A DNA stretch of 5,331 nt from Lentimicrobiaceae bacterium (GTDB lineage: Bacteria > Bacteroidota > Bacteroidia > Bacteroidales > WCHB1-69). Position 1 is the stretch's first letter, and every line of letters starts with the position of its first letter. The notes beneath the pieces were generated by a model that was given only the letters and a program-made list of their open reading frames with translations, did not search any database and was not told where the DNA came from. Positions 1 through 5,331 of this stretch are shown here, in pieces. The stretch spans positions 1 to 5,331 of the forward strand of contig WQSU01000178.1 of NCBI GenBank assembly GCA_009787675.1, in the 5' to 3' direction. A program made the translations under genes and the position numbers.

Positions 1-395
1 CCCGCCGCCAATGGAACTTGGCAGACAATGAATTGCTGAAATACAAATACTTGAACGCTTTCGATGCTGCCATGATTCACTGCATGGAACAGAACCAAAT
101 TTTAGAAGGAGCGCCTCATGTTATTATACAAGATCGCGCCACGCAGGTGTTAGCCTATTTGCGCTACGGCGCACTGTTTGTGTATAATCTCAGTCCCACA
201 AACTCTTACACCGATTATGAAATTTACGCCCCAAAAGGGGCATACAAAATGGTGCTCAACAGCGATTCCAAAATCTTTGGCGGCTTTGGTAATATTGATG
301 AAACAGTTGTGTATCAAACGTTTTTGAAAAACGGGACACCGCATGTAAGGCTGTATTTGCCGGCGCGGACGGGGGTGGTGCTAAAATTATTATGA
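1..395 (+). CDS. glgB: 1,4-alpha-glucan branching enzyme, GBE1-like, C-terminal part (5' end outside window)
   Basis: This is the last 130 residues of a glycogen branching enzyme (GH13 family), which cuts an alpha-1,4-glucan chain and re-attaches it through an alpha-1,6 bond in the cytoplasm. The reading frame is open from base 3, so the true start lies upstream and the in-frame TTG at 18 is not a start. The segment RRQWNLADNELLKYKYL, the later SYTDYEIY and the SDSKIFGGFG stretch closely resemble the end of the catalytic barrel and the all-beta C-terminal domain of eukaryotic GBE1 (recalled RQWHLVDDDLLRYKYL, SYTDYRV and a GGH loop). This differs from the E. coli-type GlgB ending. The catalytic residues lie outside the window. 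The protein ends in VVLKLL with a TGA that overlaps the stop of the convergent rhomboid gene. The family call is firm. The symbol is less so, because this subtype is named variously. Confidence 0.9.
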   Translation, partial: RRQWNLADNELLKYKYLNAFDAAMIHCMEQNQILEGAPHVIIQDRATQVLAYLRYGALFVYNLSPTNSYTDYEIYAPKGAYKMVLNSDSKIFGGFGNIDETVVYQTFLKNGTPHVRLYLPARTGVVLKLL

Positions 396-1091
396 TGCTT
401 CCTCTTTGTATTCCTCATGCTGTTCGTCCGTAATTTCCTCCTCCTCATCCTCAAAATAAACCTTCTTCACCGGTCCTTCACTTCTATAAAAAAATGCCAG
501 CACAATGCCGGTAATGGCGCCTGCCAAGTGCCCTTCCCAAGAAATATGTTTATCGGGAAACAACTGAGGGAAAAAACCCCACACGATACTTCCATATAAG
601 AAAATGATAATGAGCGAATAAGCCATTAATTTTGTTTCTTGTTTTAAAATGGATATGGTAACTAAAAAAAATGCCAACGCATACACTATGCCGCTGGCGC
701 CAATGTGAATCCCTTCTGTACCAATTATCCACGTAAGCATGCCCACCATAAAAAAGGTCATCATTAATATTAACACCGCTTTTTTATGAAAAAAATAAAA
801 AATAGAAAAAAGCAACACGAGCAAAGGCACTGAGTTTGAGAACAAATGCGATATATCACCGTGCAAAAACGGCATTGTGAAAATGCCGAATAACCCTTTT
901 ACATCTCTGGGAAGCATCCCATAATCATTCCATTGCATCCCAAAAACGTCGTTGAGAAGAAAAGCAACCCACAAAATGGCGACTAAAATTACTGATTTTA
1001 ATATAGAATGAAAAAAAAGTTCCTTTTCAAATTCTTTAGTGGTTTCTTGTGGTTGTAGCGGTGCAGATTCCGAATTGATAGAGGTTTGCAT
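390..1091 (-). CDS. Rhomboid family intramembrane serine protease
   Basis: This 233-residue polytopic membrane protein should cleave transmembrane substrates within the inner membrane. About six hydrophobic segments are visible, near residues 33-50, 84-101, 104-123, 131-148, 156-173 and 187-203, which is the basic six-helix bacterial rhomboid fold. The catalytic Ser is S133 in GASG and the catalytic His is H188 in EGHLAGA. H82 and N86 (HLFSN) fit the oxyanion-stabilising His-x3-Asn of GlpG helix 2. All expected active-site residues are present, so it is probably active. The N-terminal 25 residues are polar. The C-terminal tail (about 212-233) is strongly acidic (FEDEEEEITDEQ) and is probably cytoplasmic. 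The ATG at 1091 is the only sensible start, and it follows a near-match -7 element. Its TAA overlaps the convergent branching-enzyme stop. The substrate cannot be inferred from the context. Confidence 0.93.
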   Translation of the reverse strand: MQTSINSESAPLQPQETTKEFEKELFFHSILKSVILVAILWVAFLLNDVFGMQWNDYGMLPRDVKGLFGIFTMPFLHGDISHLFSNSVPLLVLLFSIFYFFHKKAVLILMMTFFMVGMLTWIIGTEGIHIGASGIVYALAFFLVTISILKQETKLMAYSLIIIFLYGSIVWGFFPQLFPDKHISWEGHLAGAITGIVLAFFYRSEGPVKKVYFEDEEEEITDEQHEEYKEEAS

Positions 1092-1108
1092 GGAGCAAAA
1101 AATTTCCG

Positions 1109-1116
1109 CGAAAATA
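1109..1116 (-). promoter_or_regulatory. Possible -7 element for the rhomboid gene (TATTTTCG)
   Basis: Read on the minus strand, TATTTTCG differs from the Bacteroidota -7 consensus TAnnTTTG at one position. It lies 17 nt upstream of the rhomboid ATG, a spacing similar to that of the exact matches upstream of metG and phoH. No clear -33 TTTG is seen. The rhomboid gene could instead be transcribed from upstream through the small ORF. Confidence 0.35.
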
Positions 1117-1128
1117 GATAAACTTTTA

Positions 1129-1392
1129 TTATCTGAGTTCTGTTTTTAACCATTTTAACCAATCATCTGCAACTTTATCCCAATTGAATATATCGTAATT
1201 CTGTTTATTGTCTTCTGTCAAAGGAAAAAAATTATGCTCGGTCCCAATATATGCCTTAAAAATAAAATTCCTTTTTTCTTCTCTAATGGTTTCAACTTGC
1301 ATTTCATGTTGTATCTTTGCCGACACTCTAATAAATCTCAAATGCAGAAGAATATGATCAATTTTTAATATTTTATCGACGTGCGTTATCAT
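1129..1392 (-). CDS. Hypothetical protein, 87 aa
   Basis: I do not recognise this ORF. It encodes 87 residues, with a hydrophobic/basic N-terminal third (KILKIDHILLHLRFIRV), a charged middle, and an aromatic-rich acidic end (NYDIFNWDKVADDWLKWLK) likely to be an amphipathic helix. There is no signal peptide, convincing membrane helix or cysteine. The sequence looks protein-like rather than random: it has hydrophobic periodicity and a Trp-rich C-terminus. It lies 37 bp upstream of the rhomboid gene on the same strand, so they may share a transcript. The ATG at 1392 is preceded by a run of ten T (mRNA sense) with no Shine-Dalgarno. An in-frame TAA 33 nt upstream limits N-terminal extension. Met31 is an alternative start. 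It could be a real small protein or the remnant of a longer gene. Confidence 0.55.
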   Translation of the reverse strand: MITHVDKILKIDHILLHLRFIRVSAKIQHEMQVETIREEKRNFIFKAYIGTEHNFFPLTEDNKQNYDIFNWDKVADDWLKWLKTELR

Positions 1393-1535
1393 CGAAAAAA
1401 AAAAGGGAAACAGGGGAGGGTGTTACTGGTGGTATTGCACGAGCTCCTTAGGGAACCTTGATAAGTAATGGTTTGTATATTCTTTTTTTCAGCACTAAAA
1501 AATAAGATTTTGCGAAACTACACTATACTATTACA
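1393..1535. other. Intergenic region between metG and the small ORF, with a G-rich patch
   Basis: This stretch of 143 bp has no ORF in keeping with its neighbours. The half next to metG (1480-1535) is AT-rich. Positions 1405-1460 are conspicuously G-rich on the plus strand, with G runs at 1405-1407, 1413-1416, 1418-1420 and 1451-1453, and a ten-A run sits at 1395-1404. No strong terminator hairpin follows the metG stop and I found no exact TAnnTTTG element for the small ORF. The only near match, TAGTTTCG (minus strand, 1513-1520), is about 120 nt from its start. Confidence 0.6.
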
Positions 1536-3206
1536 TCATTTGGGTAACTTTTGTACCTGCGCCTCAATCGCCGCATCCTCAATTTTTTCAAAAAGATATT
1601 CGGGGGCGTTGATTTTGTCGCCGGCTTTGAGCAGGTCAACTTTGCCGCCGTCATTCCAGTTGTGTATGTTGATATTCAATATTTTCTGAAGTTTTTGCGA
1701 AGTGAAGGGCAGGAAGGGTTCGCCCAGCACCGATAGGCACGCGCAAATTTGAATGGACAAGTGCAAAATCGTCTTTACGCGCTCGGGGTCGGTTTTTACC
1801 ACTTTCCAAGGTTCTGTGTCGGTTAAGTACTTGTTTCCCAAGCGCGCCAAGTTCATTAACTCGGCTAATGCCTCTCTGAATCGGTACTTTTCGATGGACG
1901 CTCCAATGGTGTTGGGAAACTCCGCAATTTTGGCAATCACCTCTTTTTCCTCGTCGGTATATTCGCCCGCCGCAGTGACAATTCCTTCATAATATTTGTG
2001 AATTAACACCACCGTTCTATTCACAAAATTCCCTAAAATCGCTAAAAGTTCGTTGTTGTTTTTTGCTTGAAAGTCAGCCCAGGTAAAATCGGCGTCTTTG
2101 GTTTCGGGCGCAATGGTGGTGAGTGTGTAGCGCAAAACGTCCTGTTTGTCTTTAAAATCTTCGAGATATTCGTGGAGCCACACCGCCCAATTTCTTGACG
2201 TAGAGATTTTATCGTTTTCCAAATTCAAAAACTCGTTTGCGGGCACATTTTCGGGCAAAATGAAAGAGCCTTCCGCTTTTAACATCACTGGAAAGATGAT
2301 GCAGTGGAACACAATGTTGTCTTTTCCAATAAAATGGAGCAATCGCGTTTCGTCATCTTTCCACCATTTTTCGTAGTTCTGTCCGTTTTGCTCGCACCAC
2401 TCTTTTGTCGCCGAAATATATCCGATAGGCGCGTCAAACCACACGTACAGTACTTTGCCCTCCGCGCCTACTAAGGGGACCTTTACGCCCCAGTTGAGGT
2501 CGCGGGTAACGGCGCGAGGCTGAAGTCCCTGTTCGATCCATGATTTGCATTGTCCATATACGTTGATTTTCCAATCCTCTTTGTGCCCTTCCAAAATCCA
2601 CTCTTTCAGCCAATTTTCATACTGATCTAAAGGGAGGTACCAGTGTTGGGTTTCTTTCATTACCGGCGTATTTCCGCTCAATGCAGATTTTGGGTTGATT
2701 AAGTCGGTGGCATTGAGTGAAGTACCACAGGCTTCACACTGGTCGCCATACGCATTTGCGTTGCCGCATTGCGGACAAGTTCCTGTAATGTAGCGGTCGG
2801 CTAAAAACTCGCCAACCTCCTCATCATAATATTGTTCGGAACTTTTTTCAATCAGTTTTCCGTTTTCATGCAGTTTGGTAAAAAATGCCGAAGCGGTTTC
2901 ATGGTGAATTGGTTTTGTGGTTCTGGAATACACATCAAACGAGATGCCTAATTCCTCAAACGATTTTTGAATGATAACGTGATACCTGTCCACAATGGCT
3001 TGTGGTGTAGTGTTTTCCTTTCGGGCTTTAATAGTAATAGGTACACCGTGTTCATCTGAGCCCCCCACGAGCAAGACTTCTTCTCCTTTGGCGCGCAGGT
3101 AACGGCAGTAAATGTCAGCCGGAATATAAACGCCGGCTAAATGTCCAATGTGCAGGGGTCCATTTGCGTAGGGTAACGCTGTGGTTATCAAGTGTCTTTT
3201 TGCCAT
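1536..3206 (-). CDS. metG: Methionine--tRNA ligase (MetRS), short form without C-terminal tRNA-binding domain
   Basis: This cytoplasmic class I aminoacyl-tRNA synthetase of 556 residues charges tRNA-Met, including the initiator, using ATP. The Rossmann domain carries HIGH at residues 19-22. The connective domain holds one four-cysteine zinc knuckle, C144-x2-C147 and C157-x2-C160. WFDAPIGYIS (256-265) and GKDN (294-297) precede the signature loop KISTS (333-337), which takes the place of KMSKS. The helical anticodon-binding domain has GNFVNR (392-397) and W467 in EPWK, matching the E. coli anticodon-reading Asn, Arg and Trp. The protein stops at IEAQVQKLPK, about where longer Bacteroidota MetRSs continue into a linker and a tRNA-binding domain. 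The core is complete and E. coli MetRS works without that domain, so activity is expected. The ATG at 3206 gives the family's normal N-terminus, AKRHLITTALPYANG. It is transcribed divergently from phoH. Confidence 0.97.
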   Translation of the reverse strand: MAKRHLITTALPYANGPLHIGHLAGVYIPADIYCRYLRAKGEEVLLVGGSDEHGVPITIKARKENTTPQAIVDRYHVIIQKSFEELGISFDVYSRTTKPIHHETASAFFTKLHENGKLIEKSSEQYYDEEVGEFLADRYITGTCPQCGNANAYGDQCEACGTSLNATDLINPKSALSGNTPVMKETQHWYLPLDQYENWLKEWILEGHKEDWKINVYGQCKSWIEQGLQPRAVTRDLNWGVKVPLVGAEGKVLYVWFDAPIGYISATKEWCEQNGQNYEKWWKDDETRLLHFIGKDNIVFHCIIFPVMLKAEGSFILPENVPANEFLNLENDKISTSRNWAVWLHEYLEDFKDKQDVLRYTLTTIAPETKDADFTWADFQAKNNNELLAILGNFVNRTVVLIHKYYEGIVTAAGEYTDEEKEVIAKIAEFPNTIGASIEKYRFREALAELMNLARLGNKYLTDTEPWKVVKTDPERVKTILHLSIQICACLSVLGEPFLPFTSQKLQKILNINIHNWNDGGKVDLLKAGDKINAPEYLFEKIEDAAIEAQVQKLPK

Positions 3207-3231
3207 CTGTTCTGTTTTTTTAAGAAGGGGA

Positions 3232-3239
3232 CAAAAGTA
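3232..3239 (-). promoter_or_regulatory. Likely metG -7 promoter element (TACTTTTG)
   Basis: On the minus strand TACTTTTG matches the Bacteroidota sigma-A-type -7 consensus TAnnTTTG exactly. It lies 25 nt upstream of the metG ATG, predicting a short leader of roughly 15-20 nt. I see no good -33 TTTG at the usual spacing, and no Shine-Dalgarno precedes the start. The position and exact match support the call, but the motif is short. Confidence 0.55.
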
Positions 3240-3297
3240 TAGGTTTTTTTGAAAGTCATGGATTTCGATTCCCCCCGGTCCATTATTCCAAAAAAAC

Positions 3298-3305
3298 TAT
3301 TTTTG
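3298..3305 (+). promoter_or_regulatory. Likely phoH -7 promoter element (TATTTTTG)
   Basis: TATTTTTG matches TAnnTTTG exactly and lies 23 nt upstream of the phoH ATG, predicting a leader of about 15 nt. It is the counterpart of the metG element, so the 122-bp gap holds back-to-back promoters. No clear -33 element is visible. Confidence 0.55.
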
Positions 3306-3328
3306 CGCGCAATTCATCAACCTTATTA

Positions 3329-4294
3329 ATGGAAAAAACAATTTATCTTGAAACTCACATGGCCATAGGTGTTTATGGCAAGAATAACGGTAATATTGAA
3401 TTATTAACCCATATCTACCCCAAGTTAAAAATTGCTGCACGAGGCAATGAAGTGAAGGTGATAGGAGAAGATTCTGAAGTGGAACTCTTTGAGCAACGCT
3501 TTCAACTACTACAAATTCATTTTGAGCGTTTTGGAAGAGTAACGGAATCCGATGTGCTGAATATTACTTCAGCAGAAGACGACACGTTTTATCGCTTAGA
3601 TAACGGTAACATTAACAACGACATACTGTTGCATGGGAGGGAAGGACGCATCATTAAAGCGATTACTTATAATCAAAAAAAAATGGTAGAAAGTGTGGAG
3701 AACCATGATATGGTATTTGCTATAGGACCTGCTGGGACTGGAAAAACATATACCGCTGTGGCTTTAGCCGTGCGAGCACTCAAAAATAGACAAGTTCGCA
3801 GAATCATCCTGACCCGTCCTGCTGTAGAAGCTGGCGAAAATCTCGGTTTTCTCCCCGGAGATTTAAAAGACAAACTTGACCCCTACCTGCAACCTTTGTA
3901 CGATGCACTTTGGGATATGATGCCCATGCAAAAACTACTCTCCTATATGGAGGACAAAACCATTGAGATTGCACCTTTAGCCTTTATGCGTGGCAGAACG
4001 CTGGATAATGCTTATGTTATTTTAGATGAAGCACAAAACGCCACAAAATCGCAATTAAAAATGTTCCTGACACGTATGGGGAAAAATGCTAAATTTTTCA
4101 TTACAGGCGATTTAACACAGGTGGATTTGCCCCGCCACCAACAATCAGGTTTGCTGTTAGCTTCTCAAATTTTAAAAGAGATTAAAGGGATTGAATTCAT
4201 TTATATGAACCAATCTGATGTGGTGCGGCATCATTTGGTAACGAAGATTATTGACAGGTATGAGGAGTATGATGGAAAACAGAGTCTGCATTAA
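3329..4294 (+). CDS. PhoH family ATPase (PhoH-like, YbeZ type)
   Basis: This 321-residue cytoplasmic P-loop NTPase belongs to the PhoH/YbeZ family, which is related to the helicase-type ATPases and linked to RNA metabolism and ribosome maturation. The N-terminal part (about 1-90) is the family's small alpha/beta region. The ATPase domain follows, with Walker A GPAGTGKT at 133-140, RPAVEAGE (163-170) and LGFLPGD (172-178), which are family hallmarks, and Walker B VILDEAQN at 230-237. TGDLTQVDLP (259-268) is the sensor motif and DVVRHH (297-302) carries the probable arginine finger, R300. The length is typical and nothing is missing. In many bacteria it neighbours ybeY, but here a long AT-rich spacer and rplS follow, so it is probably monocistronic. 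The ATG at 3329 follows an exact -7 element. The name PhoH reflects phosphate-starvation induction in E. coli, and no PHO-box-like sequence is evident here. Confidence 0.95.
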   Translation: MEKTIYLETHMAIGVYGKNNGNIELLTHIYPKLKIAARGNEVKVIGEDSEVELFEQRFQLLQIHFERFGRVTESDVLNITSAEDDTFYRLDNGNINNDILLHGREGRIIKAITYNQKKMVESVENHDMVFAIGPAGTGKTYTAVALAVRALKNRQVRRIILTRPAVEAGENLGFLPGDLKDKLDPYLQPLYDALWDMMPMQKLLSYMEDKTIEIAPLAFMRGRTLDNAYVILDEAQNATKSQLKMFLTRMGKNAKFFITGDLTQVDLPRHQQSGLLLASQILKEIKGIEFIYMNQSDVVRHHLVTKIIDRYEEYDGKQSLH

Positions 4295-4424
4295 AGCGAT
4301 ATGCTATATTCGGTTCACAACTAATTACTGCTATAGTACACATATATTTTATAGTATATAAGTAGCATTTTTAGATGCGATAAAATTTTTTTTTAACCTC
4401 TACTTTATCATATTAAAAAAATAT
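4295..4424. other. AT-rich spacer between phoH and the rplS promoter
   Basis: This part of the 184-bp gap holds no ORF. It contains two copies of TATAGTA (4332-4338 and 4350-4356) and a 4-bp hairpin GCAT/ATGC (4365-4378), followed after 7 nt by nine T (4386-4394). The hairpin might end phoH transcription, but the stem is too short to call a terminator. Confidence 0.5.
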
Positions 4425-4432
4425 TATTTTTG
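4425..4432 (+). promoter_or_regulatory. Likely rplS -7 promoter element (TATTTTTG)
   Basis: TATTTTTG matches TAnnTTTG exactly and is identical to the phoH element. It is 46 nt upstream of the rplS ATG. Transcription would start near 4438-4441, giving a leader of about 40 nt, the longest predicted in this window and compatible with a regulated ribosomal-protein leader. A -33 TTTG is not obvious in the T-rich sequence upstream. Confidence 0.6.
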
Positions 4433-4440
4433 CAGCCCTC

Positions 4441-4455
4441 AAACATAAAATGTTT
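4441..4455 (+). promoter_or_regulatory. Small hairpin in the rplS leader
   Basis: AAACAT (4441-4446) and ATGTTT (4450-4455) form a perfect 6-bp inverted repeat around an AAA loop, at or very near the predicted 5' end of the rplS mRNA. A 5'-end hairpin could stabilise the message or take part in autogenous control. It is AU-rich and weak, so it may be chance. Confidence 0.3.
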
Positions 4456-4478
4456 TTAAAAAGATAAAATAGACGAAG

Positions 4479-4844
4479 ATGAAAAAGGATTTAATTCAGT
4501 ATGTGGAAGATACATTTGTAGAAGTAAAAAAATTCCCCCAATTTAAGGCAGGTGATACCGTTACGGTTGCGTATCGTATCGTAGAAGGATCGAAAGAGCG
4601 TATCCAACAATTTCAAGGTGTAGTGCTTCAAATGGGAGGTCACGGAACATCAAAAACCTTCACGGTTCGCAAAATTTCCGGCGGCATCGGCGTAGAAAGA
4701 ATCTTCCCCTTTGCATCTCCATTTATTTCTGAAGTTACGGTGAACAAAAGAGGTGTGGTGCGTCGCGCACGTATTTACTACCTCCGCGCTCTCACCGGAA
4801 AGAAAGCACGTATTAAAGAACGTAGAGGCAAAAGAGAAGCATAA
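4479..4844 (+). CDS. rplS: 50S ribosomal protein L19 (bL19)
   Basis: bL19 is a large-subunit protein that binds 23S rRNA at the 30S-50S interface and contributes to an inter-subunit bridge. The 121-residue length is normal for the family. Family sequences are visible in order: FKAGDTVTVAYRI (22-34), ERIQQFQGVV (40-49), TFTVRKISGGIGVERIFP (60-77), and the basic end RRARIYYLRALTGKKARIKE. The C-terminal tail is Lys/Arg-rich, as expected. The ATG at 4479 gives the usual N-terminus and follows a weak purine-rich GAAG. Here rplS stands alone, with its own promoter and terminator. It is not in the rpsP-rimM-trmD-rplS operon common in proteobacteria and Firmicutes. Nothing looks degraded. Confidence 0.97.
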   Translation: MKKDLIQYVEDTFVEVKKFPQFKAGDTVTVAYRIVEGSKERIQQFQGVVLQMGGHGTSKTFTVRKISGGIGVERIFPFASPFISEVTVNKRGVVRRARIYYLRALTGKKARIKERRGKREA

Positions 4845-4849
4845 ACAGG

Positions 4850-4874
4850 AAAAGCGGCTTTAGCCGCTTTTTTT
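4850..4874 (+). terminator. Rho-independent terminator after rplS
   Basis: A perfect 9-bp stem, AAAAGCGGC (4850-4858) paired with GCCGCTTTT (4863-4871), closes a TTTA loop. It is followed by an uninterrupted T tract to 4874. It starts 5 nt after the rplS stop and ends 14 nt before the next start codon, so it should end most rplS transcripts before the epimerase gene. Confidence 0.9.
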
Positions 4875-4888
4875 ATAAATACTTTATT

Positions 4889-5290
4889 ATGAATATATCA
4901 CATATTGAACACATCGGTATTGCCGTAAAAGATTTAGCTTCCGCCATCCCTTACTACGAAGAGGTTTTGGGATTAAAATGTTACAACATTGAAGAAGTTG
5001 CAGAACAAAAAGTGAAAACCGCCTTTTTTAAAGTGGGAGAAACCAAGATAGAACTGTTGGAACCCACTTCGGAAGAAAGCACAGTAGCCAAATTTATTGA
5101 GAAAAAAGGGGAGGGCGTACACCACATCGCGTTCCACGTGGATGGTGTTGCTAAAGCGTTGGAAGAATGCGAAAGTAAAGGCATTCAGCTTATTGACAAA
5201 GCACCACGCAAAGGCGCTGAAGGTCTTCGTATCGCGTTCCTTCACCCAAAATCCACCGCCGGTGTATTAACAGAACTTTGTGAAGAATAA
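4889..5290 (+). CDS. mce: Methylmalonyl-CoA epimerase
   Basis: This 133-residue protein of the vicinal-oxygen-chelate (glyoxalase I-like) superfamily interconverts (2R)- and (2S)-methylmalonyl-CoA, linking propionyl-CoA carboxylase to B12-dependent methylmalonyl-CoA mutase. Two beta-alpha-beta-beta-beta modules are visible, about 4-58 and 75-130. Family marks are HIGIAVKDL (8-16), YYEEVLGL (22-29), KVGETKIELLEP (48-59), GEGVHHIAFHV (74-84) and FLHPKSTAGVLTEL (117-130). Likely metal ligands are H8, E55, H79 and E129, and E39 probably aligns with the catalytic glutamate; these are placed from memory of the P. shermanii enzyme. GEGVHHIAFHV and HPKSTAGVL favour the epimerase over lactoylglutathione lyase. 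It follows the rplS terminator by 14 bp and no exact TAnnTTTG precedes it, so expression may depend on read-through or a weak local promoter. The mutase and carboxylase genes are not in the window. Confidence 0.93.
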   Translation: MNISHIEHIGIAVKDLASAIPYYEEVLGLKCYNIEEVAEQKVKTAFFKVGETKIELLEPTSEESTVAKFIEKKGEGVHHIAFHVDGVAKALEECESKGIQLIDKAPRKGAEGLRIAFLHPKSTAGVLTELCEE

Positions 5291-5314
5291 TCGTTTTGGG
5301 GGATAAACTACCTT

Positions 5315-5331
5315 AAAATATTAAATATTTT
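5315..5331. repeat. AT-rich palindrome at the window end
   Basis: AAAATATT (5315-5322) and AATATTTT (5324-5331) are perfect inverted copies around a single A, 25 bp after the epimerase stop. It contains only A and T, so it could be a weak terminator stem, part of the next promoter, or chance. The sequence stops at the window edge, so it may be longer. Confidence 0.35.

Noticed and set aside
18..395. A complete 125-residue gene starting at TTG 18
   Set aside because: The frame is open to the window edge and the residues before the TTG (RRQWN) continue the branching-enzyme family sequence, so this is a truncated 3' end.
1395..1404. A ten-base homopolymer acting as a coding phase-variation switch for the small ORF
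   Set aside because: The run lies upstream of the ATG. The alternative frames that a slip would join either lack a start codon or read as low-quality peptide. An effect on expression is possible but unsupported.
1405..1453. G-quadruplex
   Set aside because: Only three G runs are close together. The fourth is about 30 nt away, too far for a canonical quadruplex.
1536..1600. A frameshift cutting off the rest of metG
   Set aside because: The three minus-strand frames after the stop are full of stops within about 60 bp and none resembles a tRNA-binding domain, so a single indel would not restore the longer protein.
1468..1689. Plus-strand 73-residue ORF across the end of metG
   Set aside because: It is mostly antisense to the metG 3' end, has no recognisable features, and is best explained as a shadow frame.
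4365..4394. Intrinsic terminator after phoH
   Set aside because: The stem is only 4 bp and is separated from the T run by 7 nt, so it is too weak to annotate as a terminator.
4973..5245. Minus-strand ORFs within the epimerase gene
   Set aside because: They are antisense shadows of a well-supported gene, with a Phe/Ser-rich composition typical of reversed coding sequence.

Overview
The window looks like ordinary chromosome from a member of the Bacteroidota, moderately AT-rich. Four things point there. The MetRS has the group's style, with a KISTS signature loop in place of KMSKS. The branching enzyme is of the GBE1-like (eukaryote-like) kind. Start codons mostly lack a Shine-Dalgarno sequence and instead have AT-rich leaders. 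Three genes have exact matches to the Bacteroidota -7 promoter element TAnnTTTG just upstream. This assignment is inference from sequence style; no database was searched.

Layout from left to right. (1) The 3' end of a 1,4-alpha-glucan branching enzyme gene (+), cut by the window edge. (2) A rhomboid intramembrane serine protease gene (-), whose stop codon overlaps the branching-enzyme stop. (3) A small unrecognised 87-residue ORF (-) 37 bp upstream of the rhomboid gene. (4) A 143-bp non-coding stretch containing a short G-rich patch. (5) A methionyl-tRNA synthetase gene (metG, -) that ends just after the anticodon-binding helices, with no C-terminal tRNA-binding (EMAP/Trbp111-like) domain. 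(6) A 122-bp divergent promoter region. (7) A PhoH-family ATPase gene (+). (8) A very AT-rich 184-bp spacer carrying the promoter and short leader of (9) rplS, ribosomal protein L19 (+). (10) A clear intrinsic terminator. (11) A methylmalonyl-CoA epimerase gene (+). The last 41 bases are non-coding and end in an AT-rich palindrome. No stretch over 300 bases lacks a gene.

The genes are mostly housekeeping and do not form a pathway: glycogen synthesis, membrane proteolysis, tRNA charging, an RNA-related PhoH ATPase, the ribosome, and propionate/methylmalonyl-CoA metabolism. There are no mobile elements, CRISPR arrays, tRNAs or rRNAs. I see no convincing undescribed system. The points most worth a second look are the short MetRS, the unrecognised small ORF with the G-rich patch next to it, the overlapping convergent stop codons, and the small hairpin in the rplS leader.
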